Below the pieces are notes generated by a model. That model was not told where the DNA came from, did no database searches, and was given only the letters and a program-made list of their open reading frames with translations. Positions 1-10,232 of a stretch of 64,000 nucleotides of DNA are shown piece by piece; the stretch's first letter is position 1, and each line of letters starts with the position of its first letter. The position numbers were made by a program, and so were the translations under genes. Origin of the DNA: Saccopteryx bilineata (lineage: Eukaryota; Chordata; Mammalia; Chiroptera; Emballonuridae); assembly GCF_036850765.1 (NCBI RefSeq), contig NC_089491.1, positions 183,499,520 to 183,563,519 of the forward strand, in the 5' to 3' direction.

Positions 1-114
1 TCAGTCAAATGGGTTTTTATGTCATTCTTTTTTCTAGAAATGTCTAAATGTGATTATACAAAGCAGCTAAAAATTCAACTATCTCTGGAAGTTGTTCTTT
101 TAAATGGTAATGTA

Positions 115-994
115 AAAAAAAGACTACACATTTTTATTAAGCACAAAATTAAATATTTTAAATTTAAACAGTATTGCTAAATAACAAAGTTTACTCTAGA
201 AGATCATGTTTGAAGTTGGTGCTCATTTTGCTCAAAGTGTTCCCTCACATCAGGAAGTTTTGGCTTGTTCTGTATTGGTTAGGGAAACAATGGAATGAAA
301 GCTACACACACGTAAAACAATAAATATGGAAGCATCCCAACAGACTTTTCCCACAATTATTCTTACATTTTTCTCAGTAATGACAAATTACATTTCCCAA
401 ACTGTTGTTTTAAACCTTGAATATTATCTTACTTTTTAATTCTTAGTTTAAAATCTTTCAGGATTCTTAAACGTTGTAAATAGAAGTCTCATTAAAAACA
501 TCTTAAATAGAAGTCTCTCATTAAAACATTTTGTAGTATTCATTTTCTTTTAAATCATAAAGGAACACTGTACGTGAACAGACATTATGTCTACTTATTC
601 CTCTGTGCATTGCTTCTTAGGTACGCTAGGTTTTTTCTTTTTTAATTTTTAGAGAGGAGAGAGAGTGAGAGAGAGAGAGAAAGAGAGAGAGAGAAGGGGG
701 AGGGAGGAGCAGGAAGCATCAACTCCTATATGTGTCTTGACCAGGCAAGCCCAGGGTTTTGAACCAGCGACCTCAGCGTTCCAGGTCGACACTTTATCCA
801 CTGTGCCACCACAGATGAGGCCGGTACACTAGGTTTTAAATAATTTAGACTTCTGTATTGAAGTGTTGTGCTTTGGTCTGGCCTTACATGTGTGACATCA
901 CTCTTCCCCCTGGGCTGGCTTTCTTCTGACCTTGAGTTCTCCTTGTAAGTAGTGAAAGTATTTCATTTTCTTTATAGTGAAAATCATCTTTCTA
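115..994 (-). other. Possible 3'UTR of the same minus-strand transcript
   Basis: AT-rich sequence without open frames lies downstream of the putative exon. A minus-strand AATAAA (138-133) could end the transcript near 115. A SINE C copy sits inside it. AATAAA is expected by chance in such AT-rich DNA, so support is weak. Confidence 0.15.
635..822 (-). repeat. SINE C copy
   Basis: T-rich tail, GAGA tract, then the tRNA-derived head read backwards (CACTGTGCCACCACAG). Flanked by near-perfect 15-bp duplications (GGTACGCTAGGTTTT at 620-634; GGTACACTAGGTTTT at 823-837), which date it as a single L1-mediated insertion. Confidence 0.9.
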
Positions 995-1141
995 TTAAAG
1001 TGGGAAATTTTTAGATTTTCTTAGTTCATCAGAATTAATCACATCATGTCCTTTTAACTCACTTCTCACCAGAAGCTCAAGATGCTTAAGTGATCGATCA
1101 TCCCCTGAACGCCCTAATTCCGGTGGTGCATTATAGGGGTT
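995..1141 (-). CDS. Putative terminal exon of an unidentified minus-strand gene
   Basis: On the minus strand a good acceptor (TTGCTTTCTCTTAATTTTCAG, 1162-1142) is followed in phase 0 by 48 codons beginning NPYNAPPELGRSGDD, to a TAA stop. The composition (charged, few rare residues) looks protein-like. An alternative internal exon would end at the donor-like CTG|GTGAGA after the 24th codon. I do not recognise the protein, and from memory no minus-strand coding gene is expected next to MON2. It may equally be a chance frame. It does not read through any of the repeat families seen here. Confidence 0.25.
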   Translation of the reverse strand, partial: NPYNAPPELGRSGDDRSLKHLELLVRSELKGHDVINSDELRKSKNFPL

Positions 1142-1210
1142 CTGAAAATTAAGAGAAAGCAACCTACAAATATGGATTATTTTAGAACTGCTCTCATTTA
1201 GGACAACCAA

Positions 1211-1700
1211 AATATTGTAAATATGGAGAAATGACAGTTTTTTTTAATTGGGGAAGGAATTCCTATAGGACTTTAAATATGGAGTGGCTTTTATAAGACA
1301 AAAATCTTCAATTCCTAAAACTCAGTTACACTCAATTTTGAGCCTTTGCCTATTATATGAATTGAACTAATACTGCAGATTCAGTGAACATCAATAATCA
1401 GATACTTGGGTAGTATTTTTGTTGGAAAACAGTGAAATAAGGTAGGAAACTTTTATATTTAGAATCATGTCACCACAGCTAGCTCTAAACAAGACATTTG
1501 CTTCTGAATTTCAGTTATCTCAACCACAATATAATACCAGGTTTTTGCAAGGATTGAGTTAATGGATATGGATGTATAAACTTGCAGATTTTCCAAGATA
1601 AGGCCGTATTTTCTAGTATGACAACTAGAGTGCTGTGTCATCATCCATAAAAGACTTTTCCCATGGAAGGCTCAAATTCAGTTTGTGAAATTATTAAAAT
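1211..1700. other. No feature seen
   Basis: AT-rich sequence. No repeat family, RNA gene or exon was recognised on either strand. Confidence 0.5.
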
Positions 1701-1705
1701 ACACA

Positions 1706-2222
1706 AATATTGATCAACTTACGACCTATGCAACTTACTACCATTCAACTTTACGACCACAATCGCTAGCCACGACTGCTCTGTGTCTGGCTATGCAAGC
1801 CTTGCCCAGCTGGGCGAACGATAGTGCGGACCAGCTTCCAGCAGCACTACCATCTTCGCGTGCACCATTTCAACTATTATCCCAGACTCGGTACAGCAAT
1901 TTGTGTTTTGTGTCTTGGATATTTTTCATCAAACCCCTCCCAAGATGTCTACCAAGAGGAAATTATCTTTGCAAATATTAAACCAATTGTACTGGTAATG
2001 CAGTGTTTTATTTAAACCTGACGAATGTAAAAATAAGAAACAAAATGGTGTAGAGATGATACAAGTGGCATAAAATGAACAAAGAAAATTATGATAAAAT
2101 ATGACTTAAAGATTTTTATAACATCATTTCACAGTACTGTACATATAGCCTACTCAACTTACGACCAAATCGTGTTACGACCGGTCTATCGGAACCAATC
2201 GTGGTCATAAGTCGAGCACTAG
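1706..2222 (+). mobile_element. Internally deleted Tigger-like (pogo/Tc1-mariner) DNA transposon
   Basis: Both ends carry the repeated motif CAACTTACGACC (about 1716 and 2155), with further 'TACGACC' runs and a tail TCATAAGTCGAGCACTA. At 1945 an ATG opens MSTKRKLSLQ, which resembles the start of Tigger-type transposases (basic K/R-rich leader), but the frame stops after about 16 codons and the rest of the transposase is missing. The 5' leader and 3' non-coding part therefore seem joined by an internal deletion. The precise TA duplications were not resolved. Family assignment is from memory. Confidence 0.6.
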
Positions 2223-2356
2223 TTATATATGTATATATTTTTGGCAAAACAATAATCATTAGTATGAATCAAATTAACGTTTGTTCATTTGTGCACATTG
2301 TTTTCGTAGCTCCTATGAAAGACTTGGAGCAAAAGTCTTGGTGTGATGGTAAGCTA

Positions 2357-3120
2357 TTTATTTATATATTTATTTATTTATTTGTATTTTTCTGAAGCTG
2401 GAAAGGGGGAGAGACAGCCAGACAGACTCCCGCATGCGCCCAACCGGGATCCACCCGGCGCCCACCCAGGGAGATGCTCTGCCCACCAGGGGGCAACGCT
2501 CTGCCCCTCCAGGGCGCCACCCCGCCGCAACCAAAGCCACTCCAGCGCCTGGGGCAGAGGCCAAGGAGACATCCCCAGCGCCCGGGCCATATCCGCTCCA
2601 ATGGAGCCCCAGCTGCGGGAGGGGAAGAGAGAGACAGAGAGGAAAGAGGGGGGGTAGAGAAGCAAATGGGCACCTCTCCCATGTGCCCTGGCCGGGAATC
2701 GAACCCGGGCCCCTCGCACGCCAGGCCAACGCTCTACCGCTGAGCCAATGGGCCAGGGCCTATTTATTTATTTTTTATTTTTTCTGAAGCTGGAAACGGG
2801 GAGGCAGTCAGACAGACTCCCGCATGCGCCTGACCAGGATCCACCCGGCATGCCCACCAGGGGGCGATGCTCTGCCCATCTGGGGCATCGCTCTGTCGCG
2901 ACCAGAGCTATTCTAGCGCCTGGGGCAGAGGCCAAGAAGCCATCCCCAGCACGTGAGCCAATTTTGCTCCAATGGAGCCTCGGCTGCAGGAGAGGAAGAA
3001 GAGGGGGAGGGGTGGAGAAACAGATGGGTGCTTCTCCTGTGTGCCCTGGCCGGGAATCGAACCCGTGATTTCCGCATGCCAGGCCGACGCTCTACCCCTG
3101 AGCCAACCAGCCAGGGCCTA
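2357..3120 (-). repeat. Two SINE A copies, one inserted in the tail of the other
   Basis: Two same-orientation A elements: 2391-2760 and 2761-3120. Each runs from a TTTTTCTGAAGCTGG tail junction to a GGCCAGGGCC head. GTAAGCT occurs just before the left T-rich tail (2349-2355) and just after the right head (3121-3127). This suggests that the right copy landed first and the left one entered its poly-A tail (TATTTATTTA repeated between them). The open frames across this region, up to about 119 codons, are SINE artefacts. Confidence 0.85.
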
Positions 3121-3461
3121 GTAAGCTTAAAAATTAAAATTTCATCATCTAGAATTCAGTGATATACTAACAAATTCGATTTTTAAAGGTATTTATGAGC
3201 ATAACGTCACAGTTTTTATATTTAGAGCCTTTTCTCTGCCTTCAGCAGACATGGATTATATTGTCTTTTCCCCTAATTTCATAAATCATTATCTAAAATC
3301 ATCTGAGTTAAATAATCTAAATTCTAGAGGTGTGGCTTTTATTGTGTGTTTAGATATATTTAGGGAGAATTATAGGTATTTTAATTTAACCAGTATCAAA
3401 TACTTCTGTATGTCATGGCAGACTAAGATATGGCATCTCTTTTTCGAAAAATATGCAATCA
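3121..3461. other. No feature seen
   Basis: AT-rich, non-repetitive in appearance. The 79-codon frame at 3251-3490 runs into a SINE and shows no coding signature. Confidence 0.5.
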
Positions 3462-3838
3462 GCCTGACCAGGCAGTGGCTCAGTGGATAAAGCATTGGAC
3501 TGGGATGTCCAGGACCCAAGTTCAAACCCCCCGAGGTCACCTGTTTGAATGCGGGCTCACCAGCTTGAGTACAGGGTCTCTGGCTTGAGTGTGGAATCAT
3601 ATATATGATCCCATGGTCACTGGATTGAGCCCAAGGTCCCTGACTTGAAGCCCAAGGTTGCTGGCTTGAGCAAGGGGTCACTCGCTCTGCTGTAGCCCCC
3701 TGTCAAGGTTCATGTGAGAAAGCAATCAATGAACAACTAAGTTGCTACAACTACGAGTTGCTTCTCCTCTTCATTCCTATCTGTCCCTCTCTTTCTGTCT
3801 CTCTCTTACTAAAAAAGAACCCTAACAACAACAAAAAA
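3462..3838 (+). repeat. SINE B copy, long variant
   Basis: Head GCCTGACCAGGCAGTGG, several GGCTTGAG repeats, the conserved CAATCAATGAACAACTAAG box, CTCTCT tract and an A-rich tail. It is longer than the common form because the GGCTTGAGxxxxGGGTC unit is reiterated. TSD not resolved. Confidence 0.85.
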
Positions 3839-4035
3839 TTGTATTTGCTTAGCAAGCACCTGGTTTTCCTCTGAATGTACAGTTACTAGTGGAGTACTGT
3901 TAACAAGCACCCCATGCCCTGAACCATCCACTCCTGGCACTGAGAATTACCTACATTTTAGACTGTGAGGTTTAAAATATTCCTGAATCATCATGAAAAA
4001 TTCAGCAGAAATTATTACTAATAAAGAAGTACCCA

Positions 4036-4182
4036 GAGGGGAAGAGAGAGACAGAGAGGAAGGAGAGGGGGAGGGGTGGAGAAGTATATGGGCGCTTCTT
4101 CTGTGTGCTCTGACTGGGAATCAAACCCGAAAATCCTGCACACCAGGCCAATGCTCTACCACTGAGCCAACCAGCCAGGGCC
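4036..4182 (-). repeat. SINE A head fragment at the 5' end of the composite
   Basis: From GAGGGGAAGAGAGAG to GCCAGGGCC: the proximal ~147 bases of an A element in antisense. Its tail half is absent and no tail lies to the left, as expected if reverse transcription of a longer chimeric RNA stopped here. Confidence 0.85.
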
Positions 4183-4259
4183 TAGGAATGCCCTTGTTGA
4201 TCAAGCTACCCAAAAGAAAATTATATGGAGCAACCATGACAGACTGAGCAAGTCAGTCT

Positions 4260-4870
4260 CATACTATTCATCACCAGAACGCTGCAGCCCGGTGTAAACA
4301 GTTTCAACTTTCTCGGGAAGCAGCACAGCAGATTGGGAAATCCTGTCCAAGGGGTCCTATACTATAATCTGCCCCTTCATTTGGAGTTAACCCTCAAGGA
4401 CCCCTACCAGGACAACTTTGGCAGATGGATGTTACTCATATACCTTCATTTGGCAAACAGTCGTATGTCTACATTACAGTGGATACATATTCCGGATCTA
4501 TAGTAACCTCTGTCAGAACAGGAGAGGCTGCCAAGCATGTTATAGCTCATTGTCTGTATGCATTGTTCTATTATTGGATTTCCTAAACTGGCTAAACTGA
4601 AAATGCTCCTGCATATGGAGCAAAAGCATTTACTGTATTTTGTCATGCTTACAATCTTTAAAGTTAAGGTATTATTAAAGTGTACTCAGCAAACATTTTA
4701 AGGTCAATTAAAAAAAATTTAAAAGGGGGTAGTCATATCCTGGAACTCCTATGGGTCTACCATATCATGCTTCTTACTTAAAAAAAAATTTTTTTTTTAC
4801 ATTTCTTTTGAATGCTGATGAACAGGAGACACCAAATCTTTTTCGCCTGCAAACTACTACCTTCTTTATT
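4260..4870 (+). pseudogene. Decayed class II (betaretrovirus-like) integrase
   Basis: A plus-strand frame around 4416-4470 reads LWQMDVTHIPSFGKQ, the start of a retroviral integrase catalytic core; the D of this motif is the first catalytic Asp. The VDTYSG motif follows at about 4480. Upstream, residues resembling the N-terminal zinc-binding segment can be seen. About 4800-4850 there is a stretch reading NADEQETP, similar to the C-terminal part of betaretroviral integrases. Frameshifts and stop codons interrupt it, so it is a fossil with no function. Confidence 0.65.
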
Positions 4871-4904
4871 AGATCCAGCTAATAACACTGTTTTGTCTTT
4901 TTCC

Positions 4905-5500
4905 AAATAGCTCCAGATATATGGAAAAGATTTATATAGGCGGATGGGGATCCTCAAACCCCTCAGCGAGATCTTCTGAGCATGGCTTTTAAGATACCTA
5001 GAGGCAGAAAAAGCCCAATAGAGATCAGGGGAACTACCAGCTTTTAGGATACACCCTTAAAGGCTCCAATGCCCCAAAGGGGTCTCATAGGATGCCATCT
5101 GTGTCCTGCTTCAATAGTGGAAAGGAAGGTCATTGAGCTAAAGCCTGCCAGACTTACATGCCTCTGCTGTGAGGAAACAAGGACACTGGAAGGTAGGCTT
5201 CCCCTCGCTCCTCTAAGGGAGGGTTCAGTCTCTTCCAGCTCTGCTCCAGCCACCTATGACCTAACCTTGCCCAGAATGCTGGGGTTTGCCACTGAAGGCT
5301 GAAAGTGCCCAGAGCCGTCAGCCCCATCTACGACACTTGGACGAGCCTAGGGTATTTCTTCCAAGAAGCAGGTAAACTGATCTCATTTGCACAAGGGCCA
5401 CTTAACTATGTTTTGCCTGAATAGTCAGGTTTTTTATTCTTCCCTCAAAGATCTCTGTTGTGGGTGTTGATAGTCCTATTTTCTGCTGCTTTGCTTAATG
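4905..5500 (+). pseudogene. Decayed class I (gammaretrovirus-like) gag C-terminus, nucleocapsid and protease start
   Basis: PQTPQRDLLSMAFK around 4955-5000 resembles the C-terminal capsid of gammaretrovirus-type gag. About 5155-5200 holds a decayed CCHC-knuckle-like stretch, and 5200-5400 a linker and protease-like region ending near LISFALxxG-like residues in broken frames. It lies downstream of an integrase of a different retroviral class, the reverse of proviral order. Stops and shifts are numerous. Class assignment is by recall of family motifs. Confidence 0.55.
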
Positions 5501-6060
5501 TATAGTGTTTCCTTTATCCCTCCTACCGCAATGCCCCACTCATATTTCAGGCTGGGACCTACTCCTAATTTAGAGCTCTCTTTCCCCCTTTTGCCAACTT
5601 CTATTATGAATCTACCTTTGCCACCCAGCTTAGTGTATCCCAAGGTTCTCGTTATCATGCCACAGTCGCAGAGCTCCAGGGAAAAGCAACCTGGTCTCAT
5701 CTCTCCAGGCAGAGGAAAACAGAAGGTCCATATCCACGCATGCTGCAAATGGCTTTTCCAGTCTACCAGAATCATTACCAGCTAGAAGCAGCAGTCATTG
5801 GGACTTGGACATGAGCTGCAAAGTATAAAATAGTGACAACAATTCCAGTGCCATGAGGACTTTTCCTGGATGTGGACTTTTCCTGGACTCCTGCTCCCTG
5901 TGACAGCTCCTAACAGACTGAACTGTGGTTGGGTTGCATTTTTCAGGGTTTTGGCATGGTGTTGGGGCCAACTTGGACTTGGTGAACATGTTAAGGACAC
6001 TACTCTTTTATGGATTCTTGCTGTATTGGCCAAGAGTTTGCTTAAAGGCTTTTAATCACT
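5500..6060 (+). other. Unassigned part of the composite
   Basis: No clear family motif. It lies between the protease-like segment and the L1 tail, so it may be retroviral. The stretch at about 5860-6060 looks like part of a repeated unit continuous with the L1 tail, but this could not be tested. Confidence 0.35.
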
Positions 6061-6498
6061 TTAAAAAATAGAAGACTGGATAAAGAAGATGGGGCACATA
6101 TACACCATGGTATACTATTCAGCTAGAAGAAGTGATGACATCGGATCACTTACAGCAGAATGGTGGAATCTTGATAACAGTATGCGGAGTGAAATAAGTG
6201 AATCAGAAAAAAACAAGAACTGCAGGATTCCATTCATTGGTGGGACATAAAAACGAGACTAAGAGACATGGACAGGAGTGGGGTGGTTACGGGGGGTGGG
6301 GGGAGGGATGGAGGGAGAGGGGGAGGGGGAGGGGTACAAAGAAAACTGGATAGAGGGTGACGGAGGACAATCTCTCTTTGGGTGATGGGTATGCAACAGA
6401 ACTAAATGACAAGATAACCTGGATATGTTTTCTTTGAATATATGTACCCTGATTTATTGATGTCACCCCATTAAAATAAAAATTTATTTATAAAAAAA
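6061..6498 (+). mobile_element. L1-type 3' end of the composite
   Basis: GACTGGATAAAGAAGATGGG and CACATATACACCATGG with TACTATTCAGC are the hallmark codons of the L1 ORF2 C-terminus. They are followed by AGTGAAATAAGT, a G-rich 3'UTR run at about 6282-6340 and a poly-A tail. This tail probably supplied recognition by L1 reverse transcriptase. Confidence 0.8.
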
Positions 6499-6511
6499 AA
6501 AGAAGTACCCA

Positions 6512-7014
6512 AGTGTGGGAATGATTGTTTTCTCTATACAAATGACAGCAATTATCACTATTCAATATCATTCACACTCAAGTTCTAATAAACTTGCTTG
6601 AGCAAGAGAGCCAAGAGCACACTGATAGTCCACCCAGATTGCCTGTTCAACTGGTGCTCAAGGGAAAAGATTGAGAATTGGATCTTATCTGACTCCTCAC
6701 TCTTCCTCACACTTACCATACAATTGGACAACTCTGGGCTTTCCCAGAAACTATTCTGTCTTAGGTCTTACCTGGCAAACTCTTATACACATTCTTCAAG
6801 ACCTACCCCACTATAGTGTATACACTTGCTTGATCTTACTGACATATCATTTTCCACTTTGGGATATAATCTGCACATCTACCTTCTCCCATTAAACTGA
6901 ATTATCTGATGGGAGAGTCTTGTTTATAGATATTAGGGTGGTACAGTATGTATGTGCTTCTAAATGTAGGAATTATTAAATGAGCAAATTGCTCAGGTCA
7001 GAAACATCACTGTA
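6512..7014. other. No feature seen
   Basis: No recognised repeat or exon. The small frames of 72-74 codons (6598-6895) overlap each other in different phases and show no domain. Confidence 0.5.
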
Positions 7015-7533
7015 CCTAGTGAGGCAAAAGTCGGTTTATAGTTGTGAGTGCATAAAACAGTTTATTCTTATATTATTTAATTATTCTATGAACAACTGTA
7101 AACATTTTTTTGTGATAGAGACAGAGACAGGGACAGATAGAAACAGACATACAGGAAGGGAGAGAGACGAGAAGCATCAATTCTTCATTGAAGCACCTTA
7201 GTTCATTGATTGCTTTCTCATATGTGCCTTGAATGGGGGGCTACAGTAGAGCAAGTGACCCCTTGCTCAAGCCAGCGACCTTGGGCTTCAAACCAGCAAC
7301 CTTTGGGCTCAAGCCAGTGACCATGGGGTCATGTCTATGATCCCATGCTCAAGCCAGTGACCCCTCGCTCAAACTGGTGAGCCCGCACTCAAGCTGGATG
7401 AGTCTGTGCTCAAGCTGGATGAGTCCATGCTCAAGCCAGCAACCTCAGGGTTTTAACCTGGGTCCTTTGCGTCCCAGTTTGATGCTCTACCCACTGCATC
7501 TGGTCAGGCTGTAAACTTACTTTTGCCTCAACC
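7015..7533. mobile_element. Mariner-type MITE split by a SINE
   Basis: Left arm starts CCTAGTGAGGCAAAAGTCGG after a TA. The right arm ends TTACTTTTGCCTCAACC (about 7517-7533). These are diverged inverted repeats and match the ends of the clearer copy at 37326-38403. About 106 bases remain without the inserted SINE B. Confidence 0.75.
7104..7508 (-). repeat. SINE B copy, long variant, inside the MITE
   Basis: GAGACAGAGACAG tract, TGATTGCTTTCTCATATGTGCC box, many CTCAAGCCAG repeats and the reversed head ending CTGGTCAGGCT. Flanked by CTGTAAAC duplications (7096-7103, 7509-7516) that belong to the mariner arm. Confidence 0.9.
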
Positions 7534-8058
7534 TTTTTTCATTGTGATTTTGCTTTATCCCAGATATATTACTGAGTACATACTTAAAAGCTTTAAAAGT
7601 CAATTTGACTTATGAATGGGCATTAAACAAATACAAACAAATAGTAACATTATAAATTCACTATCATTTATAAAATTTAGAATATTCAAAATTAAATGTA
7701 TAAAGTAAGATTTTGTTTATATTTTCTAAAATCATTTTTATTATAAAGAATTCTCTTCCAATCCAGATTTTATCTGGTTTCCATGGCAAAGTAACCGTTC
7801 TGTGACCAGTCCAGTAGCCTCCATTATTACATACAGCTTTCTGAAATCTACTTTCCCTTAAGATTGTCTCTTTTACTTGAAAACAGCCCATGGTTTTCCA
7901 GGAGAATTAAGAACTACCCAAAGTAACATCTAGATTCTTTTTGCCTCTACAGTGACTGAAAATGTAGTACCACATCTGTCTTTCTGTGTCTTATTTAATG
8001 CTAATGAGAGATGACTTAGTAATTGCTTCGAGGTAATCTGTGAAGTGGTATGCTTTTT
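7534..8058. other. No feature seen
   Basis: AT-rich. The 75-codon minus-strand frame (7664-7891) has no recognisable feature. Confidence 0.5.
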
Positions 8059-8447
8059 GGGTTTTTTTTTCCTTTTTTTTTCCTTTGCATTTTAATGAAG
8101 TTGGAAACGGGGAGGCAGTCAGACAGACTCCCGCATGCGCCTGACCAGGATCCACCTGGCATGCCCACCAGGGGGCGATGCTCTGCCCATCTGGGGGGTG
8201 GCTCTGTTGCAACCAGAACCATTCTAGCGCCTGAGGCAGAGGCCACAGAGCCATCTTCAGCGCCCGGGCCAACTTTGCTCCAATGGAGCCTTGGATGCAG
8301 GAGGGGAAGAAAGAGACAGAAAGGAAGGAGAGGGGGAGGAATGGAGAAGCAGATGGGCACCTCTCCTGTGTGCCCTGGCCGGGAATTGAACCCGGGACTC
8401 CTGCACGCCAGGCCAATGTTCTACCACTGAGCCAACCGGCCAGGGCC
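8059..8447 (-). repeat. SINE A copy
   Basis: T/C-rich tail, GGAAACGGGGAGGCAGTC to reversed head GGCCAGGGCC, flanked by AAGTGGTAT duplications (about 8043 and 8448). Frames of 114-166 codons across it on both strands are artefacts. Confidence 0.9.
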
Positions 8448-8462
8448 AAGTGGTATATTTTT

Positions 8463-10130
8463 AAACACAATTCCCATCCTACAATTTGCATAGTATGAAA
8501 TCAACCTGAATAAGTTGTTACTGCTGTTGCTAAATAGAAGTCCGTATATATGTCCCCAAGCACACTGAAATAGTATAAATATTTACTATTGATATTTGGT
8601 TGGAATATACAAAAACAGTTGTGCAAATTTCTAATTTGGGGAGTGAAATGACCCATAGTTTTCAAACTGGAATTCCCATTTTTAAAAACTATCTTACTTT
8701 TGAAGCCAAAAGAATCTTGTTGATGGCCAAAGGCAAGACTGGTAAATTAATGTTGAAAGCAAAAGGAGCCAAAGGTTGAAAATAAGGAGATAGTTAAGTT
8801 TGATTGGAAAAGAGAGAATTTCTTTGATTTATTTCTTTCATGAATGGGTTAAGCTATAAAGAAATTACTTTTATAGATAGATCCTCCAAAATTCTCTTTA
8901 CACAACTAAGTAGACTTGAAACATTCTGGATCTTCACACTTTCATAAAAAGGCACTTGAAAGAAGCTATTAATGACACGTATTGTAGTTGTGCAAAAATA
9001 AAGCAGCCTAACCAGAATTACTTGCACTGTAATCCATTAACTCAGAAAGAATTCTCCATTGCTTAACTTGTCCAAAATGTGCTTTTGAAGCATATGCAAA
9101 CCATCTACTTGGTGTATATTCTAGAAATAAGTAATATAGAAGAGTTGGTGTTATTTTAATGTGTAGGAGGCTCACAGTGAGATGAGAGGAGCTAAGACCA
9201 GTTGTTTTCTTTGGTGCTAATGAAATTGTTGGAATTCTATAAACTGCTTTCATACTATAAATATTAGCAAATACAAAATTTAGCTTCAGCGTTTAGCACA
9301 ATCCTACCAGCATTTTTTGCCTTCAAATGAGGCAGCCTAAAACAAAAGCAAAAGACACTACTTGCCTTAGATTAAAGCCTGTTCTCCCTCTGCTGTCAAT
9401 GGATCCACATACTCTTCCCAAATTCGGAGGCATTTCTATTCAAATAGTTTTTATGCTATTTGTCTCTACCCTTACACTTGGCTGGTATCTCTGTAAACTT
9501 GAATTTGACTTACTCATCCTTTTGTCACTCCTGTCTGTTTCCACAACTATTGATATATTGGATCTCCAAAGACATGGTTTATTTGTCCAGACTACTGCTT
9601 CCTCATATTCTGCAGTTTTGGCTTGGATTCTCAAAATGTGATGTTGGAATTTACCCTTAAAATTTAAGGTTACTGTTTCATCATCTTTGTTTTTGTAGGG
9701 CAGCTTTTCTTGGATTCTCTTGATCTACCCTCTTCTAATGCTGCCCATAACCCATTAAGAAACAATAATAAACTACACTATCTGTAATTAGACTGTTAAC
9801 TTCGTAGATCAGGGATGTTCTTCTATAGCAAATCGTATCTGACTGTATTTCCATAACTGTCCTATCATTGTTTTGTTGCTGTTGTTATTGATGATGATGA
9901 TGTTTTATTAATGTAATTTCAAATACAGAAAAACCAAATTCTTGGAAACGGTCAGGATCAAAATTATTCCATGAAATTTTGTTTCCATAAAAAGAAAAAT
10001 GGGAGACACATTCTAAGGATATACATTAAAATGCTTATTCAGTTGCCTCCATGAGGCATTGACATTGCTATATTGCCTCCATATATTGCAAAATATAATA
10101 CAACATGTATTATTCACAATTTCTAAAAAT
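8463..10130. other. No feature seen
   Basis: 1.7 kb of AT-rich DNA. The 104-codon frame at 9327-9641 is hydrophobic in its second half but has no recognised domain, start context or neighbours. It is most likely chance. Confidence 0.45.
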
Positions 10131-10232
10131 ATAAAGAAACAGAAAAATGTGATCCAAAGCCAAAGGAAACAGATCCAAAGATAACACAGGTATTAAAACT
10201 GGTAAATAAGGACTTTAAAATAACTATAATGA

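Larger units (their letters stand above)
4036..6498 (+). mobile_element. Composite retroposon: antisense SINE, retroviral fossils, L1 tail
   Basis: A perfect 13-bp duplication AAAGAAGTACCCA flanks the whole block (4023-4035 and 6499-6511), and the right end is a poly-A. The 2.46-kb block therefore entered as one L1-mediated insertion. Inside, in order: the head part of a SINE A in reverse (4036-4182), integrase-like retroviral sequence (about 4260-4870), gag-nucleocapsid-protease-like sequence (about 4905-5500), unassigned sequence (5500-6060) and an L1-type 3' end (6061-6498). The order (integrase before gag) and the cut SINE show that the source locus was already a chimera. All reading frames are broken. 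Confidence 0.75.

Noticed and set aside
1..1200. 3' end of USP15, the expected upstream neighbour
   Set aside because: No recognisable USP15 coding sequence on the plus strand; the only exon-like frame is on the minus strand.
7104..7508. Repeats of CTCAAGCCAG resembling a CRISPR-like array
   Set aside because: Irregular spacing and diverged units inside a long-variant SINE B; the same occurs at 59019-59379 and 3462-3838.
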